Source of the DNA: Devosia sp. FKR38
GTDB lineage: Bacteria > Pseudomonadota > Alphaproteobacteria > Rhizobiales > Devosiaceae
Length of the DNA stretch: 64,000 nucleotides
Direction: 5' to 3'
Assembly (NCBI RefSeq): GCF_005222805.1
Contig: NZ_STGC01000002.1
Location: forward strand, 323,836 to 387,835
The notes under the pieces are model-generated. The model was not told the DNA's origin and ran no database searches. It saw only the letters and a list, made by a program, of their open reading frames with translations. Position numbers and translations under genes: made by a program. Shown here piece after piece: positions 48,522-57,625 of the stretch (within the stretch, counting starts at the first letter, position 1; the number at the start of each line of letters is the position of its first letter).

Positions 48522-48550
48522 CCCGGATCGCGCCTGGAGGGCGATCCGGG
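48522..48550 (-). terminator. hairpin terminator
   Basis: Perfect 10-bp arms CCCGGATCGC/GCGATCCGGG around 9 nt, located 17 nt past the stop of the secreted-protein gene on the minus strand and before lepA. Confidence 0.6.
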
Positions 48551-48566
48551 CGGGGCCGGCGGGGGC

Positions 48567-49100
48567 CTATTGGGCCGGGGTGACAGCGGCGGGATCGACC
48601 GGGGCGACTGCGCCGGCGGCAGCCTGGGCGGCAGCGGCCTTGGCGGCGGCTTCGGCATAGATGGCGGTGACGGCTTCGACGCTGGCGCGGTCGGCGCTGC
48701 CCTCGGCGCAATCGGGCTTGGTCTTTTCGACATCGGCCTTGACCTTGGCATAGGCGGTGGCGCCGGAGGCCTCATCGAGCCCAACGCTGGCCTCCAGGCG
48801 CCGCAGATCGCCGGCCATGCCGGTCTTGATCGCCTCGTCCACCGGCAGGGCGCAGAGCTCGATCACCGCCTGGGTGGCATAAAAGCCGGTGAGCAGGCTG
48901 CTCTGCTTGGGGGATTTGGAGACATCGGCCGCCGGATCGATGACCACATTGGCGGGGGCCTCGGTTGCGGCGGGGGCGGCGGGCGTGGCCTCCTGCGCCT
49001 GGGCGGCGGCGTGGCCGAGGCCAAGCAGGGCAAGGAAGGCCAGCGAGGCCAGGCCAGTGCGGCGGGCCGGGAATGTGCGGGGAAGAACGGCGGGGATCAT
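48567..49100 (-). CDS. exported Ala-rich protein of unknown function
   Basis: 177 residues with a signal peptide (about 1-35, LAFLALLGLGHAAAQAQ) and a predominantly helical Ala/Glu-rich mature part with two Cys (ELCALP and KPDCAEG). ATG 49100 follows AGGAAG. No family recognised. Confidence 0.65.
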   Translation of the reverse strand: MIPAVLPRTFPARRTGLASLAFLALLGLGHAAAQAQEATPAAPAATEAPANVVIDPAADVSKSPKQSSLLTGFYATQAVIELCALPVDEAIKTGMAGDLRRLEASVGLDEASGATAYAKVKADVEKTKPDCAEGSADRASVEAVTAIYAEAAAKAAAAQAAAGAVAPVDPAAVTPAQ

Positions 49101-49153
49101 GGGAACTTCCTGAAAGCGGATCGGTTGCCCCCTTGAACGTGCCGAATGTGGCT

Positions 49154-49297
49154 TCAGAACGGCGCCGTCTCGCATTGTGGATGATAGACGGGCAGATCGG
49201 CCCAATCACGCGGCGAGAGTTGCGGGGCCTGGATGGGCGCTTCGGGCCGCAGCAGAGCGGCGAGGCGCTGGCGCAGAGAATGCAGCAAGCGAGACAT
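49154..49297 (-). CDS. 47-residue protein divergent from lysR
   Basis: MSRLLHSLRQRLAALLRPEA onward: an Arg-rich amphipathic N-terminus, then Pro/Asp/Trp residues (PRDWADLPVYHP). GGAGG stands 10 nt before the ATG. It resembles the short basic DUF1127-like proteins that often lie beside GcvA-type LysR genes in these bacteria; the family call is tentative. Confidence 0.55.
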   Translation of the reverse strand: MSRLLHSLRQRLAALLRPEAPIQAPQLSPRDWADLPVYHPQCETAPF

Positions 49298-49389
49298 TTT
49301 GTGTCAGCCTCCAAAGGGAATTGCGGGATAACGATCCATAATCTGCGCCTGTCACCGCAGCGTCGCAATGGACAGAGGCGCCCCGACAC

Positions 49390-49404
49390 TATAGAAAAAC
49401 TATA
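49390..49404. promoter_or_regulatory. palindrome at the lysR start
   Basis: TATAG-AAAAA-CTATA, touching the lysR ATG at 49404. It has the symmetry of a LysR-type binding site and is located where autoregulation or control of the divergent small gene would be expected. Confidence 0.4.
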
Positions 49405-50363
49405 TGACAAACCCATTTCCCATTCCGCTCAATGCGCTGCGGGCCATCGAAATCGTGGCGCGGCGCGGGGCGCTGGCCCCGGCGGCAGACGAATTGGGCG
49501 TGACCATTGGCGCGGTGAGCCAACATCTGCGCCGGGCCGAGGAGCGGCTGGGCGTGGACCTGTTTGACCGGACGGGCGGCGGCTTGCGCCCCCTGCCCGC
49601 GCTGAGCGCGGCGCTGCCACAACTGACGGCCGGATTCACGGCGCTGGCCGATGGGCTGGGGAGTCTGAAAGGCGACGAAGACGGCGTGCTGAACCTGACG
49701 GTGGGCAGCGTGTTCGCCTCGCGCTGGCTGATCTGGCGCATTGCCAAATTTGCGCGCCTGCATCCCGAGATCGAGGTGCGGCTCAATGTATCGGCGACGA
49801 TGGTCGATCTCAGCCGCGCCGATGTCGACTGCGGCATCCGCTTCGGGCTGGGGCAATGGCCGGGGGTGCAGGCGAGCCTGATTGGCGGCACGCGCTATCA
49901 ACCGGTGTGCGCGCCCAAGGTGGCGCAGCACTTGAGCAGCGTGGCCGATTTGGCAAAGGTGCCGGTGATCCAGGACCAGACGACCATGCTGAGCTGGGAG
50001 GCCTGGCGCGCGGTGGCAGGGCTGGACCCGGCGGTGGTGCTGGACGGCCCGGTCTATTCGGATGCCTCGCTGGCCTTTGACGCGGCGATTGCCGAACAGG
50101 GCGTGCTGATGGCGGCCGACATGATGAGCGCCGATGCGGTGAGCGATGGGCGGCTGGTGCGGCCGTTCGGGCTGAGCGTGGACGGGCCGCAGGGCTATTG
50201 GCTCGTCGTGGGGCGGGGCAAGCGCGAGAGCGGCAAGCTGCGGGCGCTGCGCCGCTGGCTGGCGCAGGAAGTGCCGGCCAGCGCCTGCGGTTATCTCAAG
50301 CAGCAGCGCGACGAGGCTGGCGTTGCCGACCCGCGCGGTTGTATGGACAACCATGGCAGATAG
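49404..50363 (+). CDS. LysR family regulator (GcvA-like)
   Basis: 319 residues. N-terminal winged helix (LNALRAIEIVARRGALAPAADELGVTIGAVSQHLRRAEERLG) and a periplasmic-binding-fold effector domain beginning LTVGSVFASRWLI, close to the GcvA/AmpR group. The likely target is the divergent 47-residue gene. Its end overlaps the next gene by 11 nt. Confidence 0.87.
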   Translation: MTNPFPIPLNALRAIEIVARRGALAPAADELGVTIGAVSQHLRRAEERLGVDLFDRTGGGLRPLPALSAALPQLTAGFTALADGLGSLKGDEDGVLNLTVGSVFASRWLIWRIAKFARLHPEIEVRLNVSATMVDLSRADVDCGIRFGLGQWPGVQASLIGGTRYQPVCAPKVAQHLSSVADLAKVPVIQDQTTMLSWEAWRAVAGLDPAVVLDGPVYSDASLAFDAAIAEQGVLMAADMMSADAVSDGRLVRPFGLSVDGPQGYWLVVGRGKRESGKLRALRRWLAQEVPASACGYLKQQRDEAGVADPRGCMDNHGR

Positions 50364-50643
50364 TTATCGGGCGTGGCTGCGCGGCGCCGTCAAATGGCAG
50401 GAGATCAACGTCATCGACCTGCGGGACGAGGACGGCACCGGCAAGCGGCTGCAGTTCTGCGGGCTGAAAACCCTGGGCCAGATCGACAAGCTCACCGGAC
50501 CCGAACTGCTCGATATCGAGGGCATGGGCATTGGCGTGATCAAGCGCGTGCGCGCCATCATCAAGAAATGCAAGGCCACCGAACGGCGGCGCCGCCCAAC
50601 GGCACCGGGCTATGTCCGGACGGAGCGGGAATTTCCGGAATAG
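50353..50643 (+). CDS. small helix-hairpin-helix protein resembling RNA polymerase alpha CTD
   Basis: 96 residues from ATG 50353. The middle, GLKTLGQIDKLTGPELLDIEGMG followed by IKRVRAIIKK, follows the helix-hairpin-helix arrangement of the alpha-subunit C-terminal domain. The tail is very basic. Out-of-frame overlap with the lysR end suggests coupled translation. It may bind DNA or RNA polymerase, which is inference. Confidence 0.55.
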   Translation: MADSYRAWLRGAVKWQEINVIDLRDEDGTGKRLQFCGLKTLGQIDKLTGPELLDIEGMGIGVIKRVRAIIKKCKATERRRRPTAPGYVRTEREFPE

Positions 50644-50679
50644 GCGGGGCCCTGCTCCATGGCCTCGACCGGCACCCGG

Positions 50680-51414
50680 TTAGGGCGTGACCCGCTGCGG
50701 GGCGCCCAGGCTGCTGGTGCCCAAGAGGGCCGATGACTGGCTGCTGACGCCCCAGGTATCGCCGTAGCGCAGCAGGGTGAAGCCCACCAGATAGCTCGCC
50801 CCCTCAAAGTCGAGCACGGCGCCGCGTTCCACCTGTTCGTAGGCGCCATAGGTCACAGCCTGGGCGGCGGCATTGGCGCGATAGCGCGGCTGCTTGTCGG
50901 CCGGCAGCTCCACTTCACCGATCTGGCGCACCACCAGAGCTTCGAGCCGGGACAGATCGATCTCAGCGGCGAAGGCCGACGCGGCGGCAGCGTCCATGGG
51001 GAGCGGGCGCCCCTGATCGATATCGACGGTGCTCAGCAGCCCATAGGTTAGAAACTGCACCTGTCTGACGATCTGGGCGGTGAAATTGGCGCGGTTGATC
51101 GCCACAAGCATGGGATCAGTCGCAGGCACGGGCACAGCGACGTTGAGCGCCTGATAGCGATCGACATAGGCGGGGAAATCGAACTGCTCGCTCATCGGCT
51201 CGACGGCGCTGGCCGCCAGAACGGCCGCCAGATCATGAGAGGCCACGCCATCAAGATAGGCCGCAACGGCGGCTTCGGGCGTTGTCAGATCGCTGGCGGC
51301 GGCGCCCGAAACGAACAGCGCGGCAAACAACCCGGCCAGCAGCACGGCTTTGGCTGCAGGCATCGGCGCGCGCGTTGGGGTGCTGGTGGGGACGGACGGT
51401 GCGGTGGCGGGCAT
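50680..51414 (-). CDS. exported protein of unknown function
   Basis: 244 residues; AGGAG before ATG 51414 supports that start, giving a long polar stretch before the hydrophobic signal segment (about 20-40, AKAVLLAGLFAALFVSGAAA). The mature part has a DUF4864-like look (TTPEAAVAAYLDGVASHD), but I cannot confirm the family. Confidence 0.6.
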   Translation of the reverse strand: MPATAPSVPTSTPTRAPMPAAKAVLLAGLFAALFVSGAAASDLTTPEAAVAAYLDGVASHDLAAVLAASAVEPMSEQFDFPAYVDRYQALNVAVPVPATDPMLVAINRANFTAQIVRQVQFLTYGLLSTVDIDQGRPLPMDAAAASAFAAEIDLSRLEALVVRQIGEVELPADKQPRYRANAAAQAVTYGAYEQVERGAVLDFEGASYLVGFTLLRYGDTWGVSSQSSALLGTSSLGAPQRVTP

Positions 51415-51621
51415 GGGCGATCTCCTGATGAAAGCTGGCGTGAGGAAATCGTTAGTTGGCGGGGGCGGCTGTTCCCGGGGGAACCGGGGGCATGGGAGGG
51501 GGGCGACGGGGACAATGGCTGCCAGGGAAGAGTTAGGCCGTTATGGGGTGGTTTGCGGTCAGTCTGGTTTTGGCGGGATCATGCGGTAAGCTGCCGTGAT
51601 CCGAACCAACCGAGTGGATAG

Positions 51622-52527
51622 ATGGTCGTGAGGAAGCCAAACTTCGCGCCAGCGCAAGTCGAAGACTATTTGCTTTCCCGCTACGGGCATGTCGAGGGGT
51701 TCGTGCCGCTGACCGAGGGTGAAGAATCGCAGGCGTTTGCCTTCGAGGGGGACGGCGTAAGTTTAGTGGTCCGTGCCAACAAGACGAGGACCGGCTTCGA
51801 CAAAGATCACTACGCACATCGCCATTTCGCATCTGCGGCTTTGCCCGTGCCAGAAATCAGATCGGTAGAGGCGTTCGACGATCAATGGCTCTGCATATCC
51901 GTTCGTGCTCCCGGGCAGACATTGCAAGGCTTATCCAGCGAAGCAGGAACCTACGCCCGCGCTGTCGCAGATACCATGGACGCCATAGCGTCCACCGATG
52001 TCTCGACTCTTTCCGGCTTCGGGGCCTTTAATGCCGGTGGCCGAGGCCCCTTCAACCATTGGTGCGAGTACCTGGCCGCTATTGGCGACCCGAACTACTT
52101 CGATTGGTCTGCGGTGTCTGGCATTGCACCTTCTGCCAAAGTGCAGCCGCTATTGGACCGGGTGACTGAACTGGCGCCGACATGCCCCGACGCTCGGCAA
52201 CTCGTTCATGCCGACTTCGGATCGAACAATGTCTTGGTTTCGTCCGGTCAGGTAACCGCCGTCATAGACTGGTCGGAAGCGATGCTAGGTGACCCACTCT
52301 ACGACGTCGCCAACATCTTTTTCTGGCGAACCTGGCTAGCGTGCATGGAGCAGCAGGCGAACTTTTTCGAACCACATCTGGATCGTCGCGGTTGGGATGC
52401 GGACAGGCTGCTTTGCTATCAACTTCGCATCGGATTGCAATCAGCCCACGATGCGGCGACGGACGGTGATGCCGATTTCGTCAACTGGGCCTTGAACCGC
52501 TGCAGCGCCCTAACGTCTCGTCGATGA
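51622..52527 (+). CDS. aminoglycoside phosphotransferase (APH) family kinase
   Basis: 301-residue small-molecule kinase. The catalytic loop is HADFGSNN with Asp198 and Asn203, and the metal-binding Asp216 is in IDWSEA. Family members phosphorylate aminoglycosides, hygromycin, homoserine or sugars; the substrate is not clear, though the length and layout fit hygromycin/APH-like enzymes. GC content is below that of the backbone, suggesting acquisition. Stands alone. Confidence 0.78.
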   Translation: MVVRKPNFAPAQVEDYLLSRYGHVEGFVPLTEGEESQAFAFEGDGVSLVVRANKTRTGFDKDHYAHRHFASAALPVPEIRSVEAFDDQWLCISVRAPGQTLQGLSSEAGTYARAVADTMDAIASTDVSTLSGFGAFNAGGRGPFNHWCEYLAAIGDPNYFDWSAVSGIAPSAKVQPLLDRVTELAPTCPDARQLVHADFGSNNVLVSSGQVTAVIDWSEAMLGDPLYDVANIFFWRTWLACMEQQANFFEPHLDRRGWDADRLLCYQLRIGLQSAHDAATDGDADFVNWALNRCSALTSRR

Positions 52528-52823
52528 GCGACAGCTTCCAGGATTGTGTTCCGGCGCCGGCAACGACCGAAATGGGGTCGATAGCCGCCAATCCGCTACG
52601 CGCCCCACCTCAGACATTCAGGCAGCCTTCACGTGGACCCGAAAGCTGCCGGTCGGCTTTGCCACGGACCGGCGTCTAGTATGGGGTGGAGAGCGGACCG
52701 ACTGCTCTTGAAACACGGGCTGCACGCTCAGAAATACTGTTCGATTCTGACAATGCAGATATGCCGGCTCAACCTACCAGCGCCCCTTGAACACCTGCGC
52801 AAGGAAGAGAATTGCTCCCCGAG
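52528..52823. other. non-coding gap after the APH gene
   Basis: About 300 bases with no supported gene and no strong hairpin. Base composition is mixed; possibly decayed sequence. Confidence 0.35.
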
Positions 52824-53138
52824 CTAGCCCCATCCCATTTTCTTGGTTGTTGGTACCCGGCGGTAAGGACTTCGGTCAGGCCATAGCAGGGTGCCGCCAG
52901 CGAAGTCCGTCGACAGCGAGTCGATCACAAAGATCGCCTGATCCAGGCAATCTATTTCATCGACTCCGTAAATCTTCTTTTCGCCGTCAAAAATGACATC
53001 GGTTGATTGAATGACGCAGAAAAAATCCCCTGTTGCCGAAACATGCGGCCTCCCTATGTATATTTCAAATGGCGTTTCTGTTCCGTCCGACCTCCGAACA
53101 ATGAGAGACCGCCTGAATCTTGGGACTTCTTCTTCCAT
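52824..53138 (-). CDS. hypothetical protein, immunity-protein-like
   Basis: 104 residues, acidic, strand-rich (RSLIVRRSDGTETPFEIYIG, then SATGDFFCVIQ), ending in a Trp/Tyr-rich segment with basic residues. The composition resembles small immunity or DUF6968-type proteins often found alone in accessory regions, but I could not assign it. Lower GC than its neighbours. No toxin gene is next to it. Confidence 0.5.
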   Translation of the reverse strand: MEEEVPRFRRSLIVRRSDGTETPFEIYIGRPHVSATGDFFCVIQSTDVIFDGEKKIYGVDEIDCLDQAIFVIDSLSTDFAGGTLLWPDRSPYRRVPTTKKMGWG

Positions 53139-53352
53139 TTGTTAGCTCGATCTTCCTTCTAGCGGTCAATGAACTTATCGCGGCGTTGGCGGTTCAGCTA
53201 CCCTCGGGGGAACCGGGGTGTAACGGCGGGAGCTTTGCCGGCGGACTGAGACCAAGGTAATGTGGCCCACCACGTCAGGTGGACTGCGGCTGGACCCGCC
53301 GGCTTAGCGCCTAATGTACTGATATACTTACTACTCGTCGGAGCACAGGCGC

Positions 53353-53541
53353 ATGAACTTTCTGGACTACGCCGTTCTGCTGATCGTCCTGCTTGTTGTT
53401 GTTGGCTTCGTGACGTACGGACGCATCAGCAGCGTCGCGATGGTGCGCTCGCAGTTGGACCTGCATCGGGAGCGCGAGAAGGCCATCAAGGGCCACTATG
53501 ACAAGCCTGAGCACGACAGCAGCGATGATGACCAAGCCTAG
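53353..53541 (+). CDS. small membrane protein
   Basis: 62 residues with one N-terminal helix (about 5-23, DYAVLLIVLLVVVGFVTYG) and a charged, Asp-rich tail. GGAG lies about 9 nt before the ATG. Function unknown. Confidence 0.5.
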   Translation: MNFLDYAVLLIVLLVVVGFVTYGRISSVAMVRSQLDLHREREKAIKGHYDKPEHDSSDDDQA

Positions 53542-53845
53542 GCTGGACAGGCGGGCGCGTGGGCCTCGCCGTCGGGCTTGGGGCCCCCTCGGACACGGCA
53601 TGGCCTGGACGGCTAAGTTGGGGAGGGAGCGGAAGGGCGGATTGTCGTCGATTTCTTGGATCAGCTGACGGTCTAGCGTCTGCGACAGGTCAGCTCCGGC
53701 GGTTCCGACGCCCACACTGCCCAGTGATGACCACCCCTAGGGTGATCGCGGCTTTGGGGGCTTGGATCGAATCGGCCTCATGCTCTAGGTCTACTCAGAC
53801 CGCGCGCCCACCGCCGAATTCAAGCCATTCTTGAGGAGTTAAGGC
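53542..53845. other. non-coding gap
   Basis: About 300 bases before the DUF1801 gene. No supported gene seen; it ends with the GAGGAG ribosome-binding site of the next gene. Confidence 0.35.
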
Positions 53846-54205
53846 ATGGCCACCCCGTCAGTCGCTGAATGGTTGGCCGCACTGCGGAACAACGACGAGA
53901 TCCGGTATCAACTGATCGAGAGCGTGCGAGCGATCGTCCTTCAGGTCGGCCCCTCAATCGGGGAGGAGATCAAGTATGGTGGCATCCTCTTTGCCGGCCA
54001 CCGCGGCTTTTGTGGCATTTTCTCCTATGCCAATCACGTTACGCTCGAATTCAGCGAGGGCGCGAGCCTGCCTGATCCCCACCAACGGCTTGAGGGGAAG
54101 GGAAAGGGCCGCCGACACATAAAACTCGGATCCATCAGCGACATCGAGAGCCACCACGTCCGGGACTATGTCGCGCTGGCCTACCAAGCCTCACAATCGA
54201 GCTAA
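53846..54205 (+). CDS. DUF1801 family protein
   Basis: 119-residue YdhG-like protein with the family pattern EEIKYGGILF near residue 40 and a Lys/Arg-rich middle (GKGKGRRHIKL). GAGGAG precedes the ATG. Fold is of the YjbR/YdhG type; function unknown. Confidence 0.72.
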   Translation: MATPSVAEWLAALRNNDEIRYQLIESVRAIVLQVGPSIGEEIKYGGILFAGHRGFCGIFSYANHVTLEFSEGASLPDPHQRLEGKGKGRRHIKLGSISDIESHHVRDYVALAYQASQSS

Positions 54206-54376
54206 GCCGAAGAGACAGTCCGCTTGTGGACGGCTATGTCCGGCCCCTTGGAGAGCCGCGGTGGTTGCCGGGCATGTTCCAGTCAACGGAATCGCCAGCG
54301 ATGTGAGCTTTTCGGGCATTCGCCGGGCTCTGCTCAACGACAGAAACGGGGTCGCCAGCCGCCGTTCGCCGTCCCC

Positions 54377-55312
54377 CTATTCGTTGGTGAAATGCGCGTC
54401 GAAGATGGATTTGACCCAGTCGTATTGCGGGCTGATGCGCCCGAAGCCGCCGGTCGACCCATAGATGGCGTCGTCGCCCCAATCGTTGACGCCGACAATG
54501 GCCCAACCCTCGTCGGTCTCGATCCACAGCGAGCCGCCGCTGTCGCCGGAGCCCAGCACGCCTTCATATTCATCAACCGGCAGGGGATCGCCGTCCGGGA
54601 AGACATTGGTGGAGCCATCCTCGCTGTCGAAATCGACCAGCAGTTGATTGCCGGCTTTGCCATCGGGGTCCGGATCCTCGACCACGTCGATGATGTTGCG
54701 GGCCGCAGCGGCATCTTCGCTGGTATAGTATTTGTCATCCTGGCCGACCGAGCCAATGCCCCGCGAACCAAAGCCGACCATGGTGGCGAGCTGACCCAAT
54801 TCATCGCTGCCGCCATAGAGGAGAGGCGGGGTATCGCAATCCTCGACCGGCCCGTTCAATTCGACGATGGCGATGTCGTAGCCCGGCGTCTCTTCGCTGT
54901 TGGCGTCGTAATTGGGATGGATATGGACGGCCTTGCCGGTGAATTCGGTGCCGGCGCGGGTGTAATAGGTCCAGGTGGCGGGATCGTCGCCGTCGCCGAA
55001 ATTATGCGCCGCCGTCAGCACATAGGCCGTGCCATCCTGGTCATTGCCGATCCATGTGCCGGAGCCGCCAATCTGCTCGCCGTCGAAAAAGCTCATGATG
55101 GCGCAGAATTGCGGCTCCATGGCCAGCGCCCTGGCGGCGCCGAAGCCGTCGCCTTCCGCACCCACCGCCCCGCCCTGATCGGCCCAGGTGCTGTCCAGAA
55201 TAATCACCGCCTGGGCTGGACCGGACGCCGCCAGGCTCAGCAGCGTCGTGGCCAATAGCGCTGCGACGATGTTGGAGGTCGTGCCTGGTCCCTTGGGTGT
55301 CTGACTGGGCAT
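54377..55312 (-). CDS. secreted trypsin-like serine protease (S1)
   Basis: 311 residues from ATG 55312. A signal-like hydrophobic segment (about 15-35, ending GPAQA) precedes a chymotrypsin-fold domain with His103 (LTAAHN), Asp146 (GYDIAIVEL) and Ser258 (GSGDSGGS). All three catalytic residues are intact. The mature protein is strongly acidic. The true start is uncertain (ATG 55351 is also open). Probably acts outside the cytoplasm; substrate unknown. Confidence 0.8.
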   Translation of the reverse strand: MPSQTPKGPGTTSNIVAALLATTLLSLAASGPAQAVIILDSTWADQGGAVGAEGDGFGAARALAMEPQFCAIMSFFDGEQIGGSGTWIGNDQDGTAYVLTAAHNFGDGDDPATWTYYTRAGTEFTGKAVHIHPNYDANSEETPGYDIAIVELNGPVEDCDTPPLLYGGSDELGQLATMVGFGSRGIGSVGQDDKYYTSEDAAAARNIIDVVEDPDPDGKAGNQLLVDFDSEDGSTNVFPDGDPLPVDEYEGVLGSGDSGGSLWIETDEGWAIVGVNDWGDDAIYGSTGGFGRISPQYDWVKSIFDAHFTNE

Positions 55313-55704
55313 TTGTGTGCTGTTCCGCTCTGGTTGGACTTTGGACTGCATGGTGGGGTGGGATGGCGCCTTGTGGTGATGGGCTTGCCCCTTGGACCAC
55401 GGGTGATCGTGGCAAAACAGCTTGGGCAAGAACATCGGTCCGTCTCGTTTCGGTCCACTCGAACGCCTGGGGTTTTTACCCCAATATATCATCCTATTAG
55501 CAGTGCATTTGGATGAACGACAGCCTTGGATCGAGCCAATTGCAGGGGCGGATGAAGCCGGCCTGCTCGCAGATTTTCAAGGCCAATCGCCGCAATCATC
55601 GCGCGCACGCTGTCCCAGGCTTGGGTGTCGGTCGCAAACCGACCCGATTGGACCTGCCATGACCTGCGCTTCAAAGTTTGCGCTGGCTCTGGCAAGGTGG
55701 GGTC
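55313..55704. other. gap with two hairpins
   Basis: Nearly 400 bases without a confident gene. It holds TGGGGT-TTTT-ACCCCA (55468-55483), which could act as a small terminator, and GTCGGT/ACCGAC around 5 nt (55627-55643), 60 bp before the acetyltransferase gene. Confidence 0.4.
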
Positions 55705-56124
55705 ATGGACATCCGCCCTGCTCGCGAAGACGACTTCCCGGCCCTGTGCCGGCTGGACAGCTATGCCGCCGACCATTTGGAGCGGCAGGCGGAGATTGGT
55801 CGCTGGATCGATCTGGGCGCTTGCCATGTCGTTGATGCCGGCGGGACGTTGGCCGCCTATGGCGTCATGACCACCGAGTTCCTTGGTCAACACTTCATCG
55901 CGCTCATCGTGGTGGGCGCCGGCTTTCGCCGATCCGGAATAGGGCTGACTCTGGTTCGCCATTTCCAGGACAGCTGTCGAGGCCGAAAGCTGTTCACCTC
56001 CACAAACCTGTCCAACCACCCGATGCAAAGCCTGTTGCTGAAGGCGGGTTTCCGGTCGAGCGGCTATATCGACAATCTCGATGAGGGCGACCCCGAACTG
56101 GTGTTCTTCTACCCAGCGTCATGA
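55705..56124 (+). CDS. GNAT family N-acetyltransferase
   Basis: 139 residues. Motif A of the acetyl-CoA site is seen as VVGAGFRRSGIGLTLVRHF near residues 74-92, followed by the C-terminal strands GFRSSGYIDNL and ELVFFYP. ATG 55705 follows AAGGTGGGG. Acceptor substrate unknown. Confidence 0.8.
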   Translation: MDIRPAREDDFPALCRLDSYAADHLERQAEIGRWIDLGACHVVDAGGTLAAYGVMTTEFLGQHFIALIVVGAGFRRSGIGLTLVRHFQDSCRGRKLFTSTNLSNHPMQSLLLKAGFRSSGYIDNLDEGDPELVFFYPAS

Positions 56125-56389
56125 TGCTGGCCCTCGGCTGAGGACCGACAGGCCTGCCCGCCGGCTGCAAGACGGCAATGCAGGGAGCCCGTTGTGGCGG
56201 CGGCGCGCCGGGCCGCGTTGCACCCATTTCGGCGGTTCGGACCGGCCGCGCGGGCGATATTTTACCGCCATTGCACGGGCCCGTTGATTTCTGCGGAACT
56301 TAAGAATATCGCCGAGTATCAGCCTGTGCGGGCGAGGCGTTTTGGGCGGCCTCGGGCCCGCATTTTCTTTGCCCTTGGGGAGGCAGACC

Positions 56390-57565
56390 ATGAGCGACAG
56401 TTTTACCACGACGACCCACCAATCCTGGTTCAGCCGCATCGGCAATTCCTTTGCGGGCGTGCTGATCGGTTTGGCGCTGATTGTCGGCATGATTGTCTTG
56501 CTGTTCTGGAGTGAGGGCCGCGCGGTGCAGACCGAAAAGGCGCTGGCCGAAGGCGCGGGCGCCGTGGTGCTGGTGGACAATGCGCCGGTTGACCCGGCCA
56601 ATGAGGGCAGGCTGATCCATGTCACCGGTCCGGTCGTGACCGGGCAGGTGCTCACCGACGACGCCTTTGGCATTGCGGCCGAGGGCATTCGCCTGGTGCG
56701 CACGGTCGAAATGTACCAGTGGGTCGAGTCGGAGAGCTCGGAGAAGAAGACCACGCTGGGCGGCGGCGAGGAAACCTTCACCACCTACACCTACACCAAG
56801 GCGTGGAAGGAGGGGCGCGTGAATTCCGCCGAATTCAAGCAGCCCAATAACCACCAGAACCCGCAGGCCGCGCTCGAGAGCCAGACCTTCCAGATCGATG
56901 ATGGCACGCTGGGCGATTTTGCGCTGACCGAAAGCGTGCTGGACCAGGTGGGCGGCGCCAAGGATTATCCCATCAAGAACGCCGAGCTCGACGCCATCAC
57001 CGAGGCCAACACGCTGGGCGTGCCGGTCGCGCTGATCGATGGCAGCATCGTCACCGGCGCCAATCCGGCGTCGCCGCGCGTTGGCGACCTCAAAATCGCC
57101 TATCAGCTGGTCCCGCTGGGCGATATTAGCGTGATCGCCCAGCAGTCGGGCGACAGCTTTGCCCCCTACCAGACCCAGGCCGGCGATGCGCTGCAGCTGG
57201 TCGATAACGGCGTCGTCGCCGCACCGGCCATGTTCAAGGCGGCGGCTGATGAGAATAACCTCATCACCTGGATCATCCGTAGCGTCGGCCTATTGCTGCT
57301 CATCACCGGCTTTGCCCTGGTCACCGGGCCGCTGAGCGTCATCGCCAGCGTCGTGCCCTTCCTCGGCTCGATCGTGGGCTTTGGCACCGGCATCATCGCC
57401 TGGATCATGGGCCTGTCGGTCGGCACGCTGACCATCGCGATTGCCTGGTTCTTCTATCGCCCGCTGCTGTCGCTGATCATCATTGCGGTTGGCGCCGCGC
57501 TGGTGTTCGGCGTCATCCAGCTCGGCAAGGCCCGCGCCAAGGGCAAGGCGGCTGCGGCAGCCTGA
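56390..57565 (+). CDS. TMEM43 (LUMA) family membrane protein
   Basis: 391 residues. One N-terminal helix (about 22-40), a long extracytoplasmic domain (about 45-285) and a cluster of three or four C-terminal helices. The pattern, including EGRAVQTEKALAEGAG and the repeated helices at the end, matches bacterial relatives of the eukaryotic nuclear-envelope protein TMEM43. GGGGAGG precedes the ATG. The bacterial role is not established. Confidence 0.75.
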   Translation: MSDSFTTTTHQSWFSRIGNSFAGVLIGLALIVGMIVLLFWSEGRAVQTEKALAEGAGAVVLVDNAPVDPANEGRLIHVTGPVVTGQVLTDDAFGIAAEGIRLVRTVEMYQWVESESSEKKTTLGGGEETFTTYTYTKAWKEGRVNSAEFKQPNNHQNPQAALESQTFQIDDGTLGDFALTESVLDQVGGAKDYPIKNAELDAITEANTLGVPVALIDGSIVTGANPASPRVGDLKIAYQLVPLGDISVIAQQSGDSFAPYQTQAGDALQLVDNGVVAAPAMFKAAADENNLITWIIRSVGLLLLITGFALVTGPLSVIASVVPFLGSIVGFGTGIIAWIMGLSVGTLTIAIAWFFYRPLLSLIIIAVGAALVFGVIQLGKARAKGKAAAAA

Positions 57566-57625
57566 GGCCGGCACCGACAGGATCGGAACCGCCATCGCCG
57601 CTTCGACCTTAGCCGCGCTGGCCCC

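Noticed and set aside
54206..55258. 344-residue plus-strand frame opposite the trypsin-like protease
   Set aside because: Antisense to a gene with an intact His-Asp-Ser triad.
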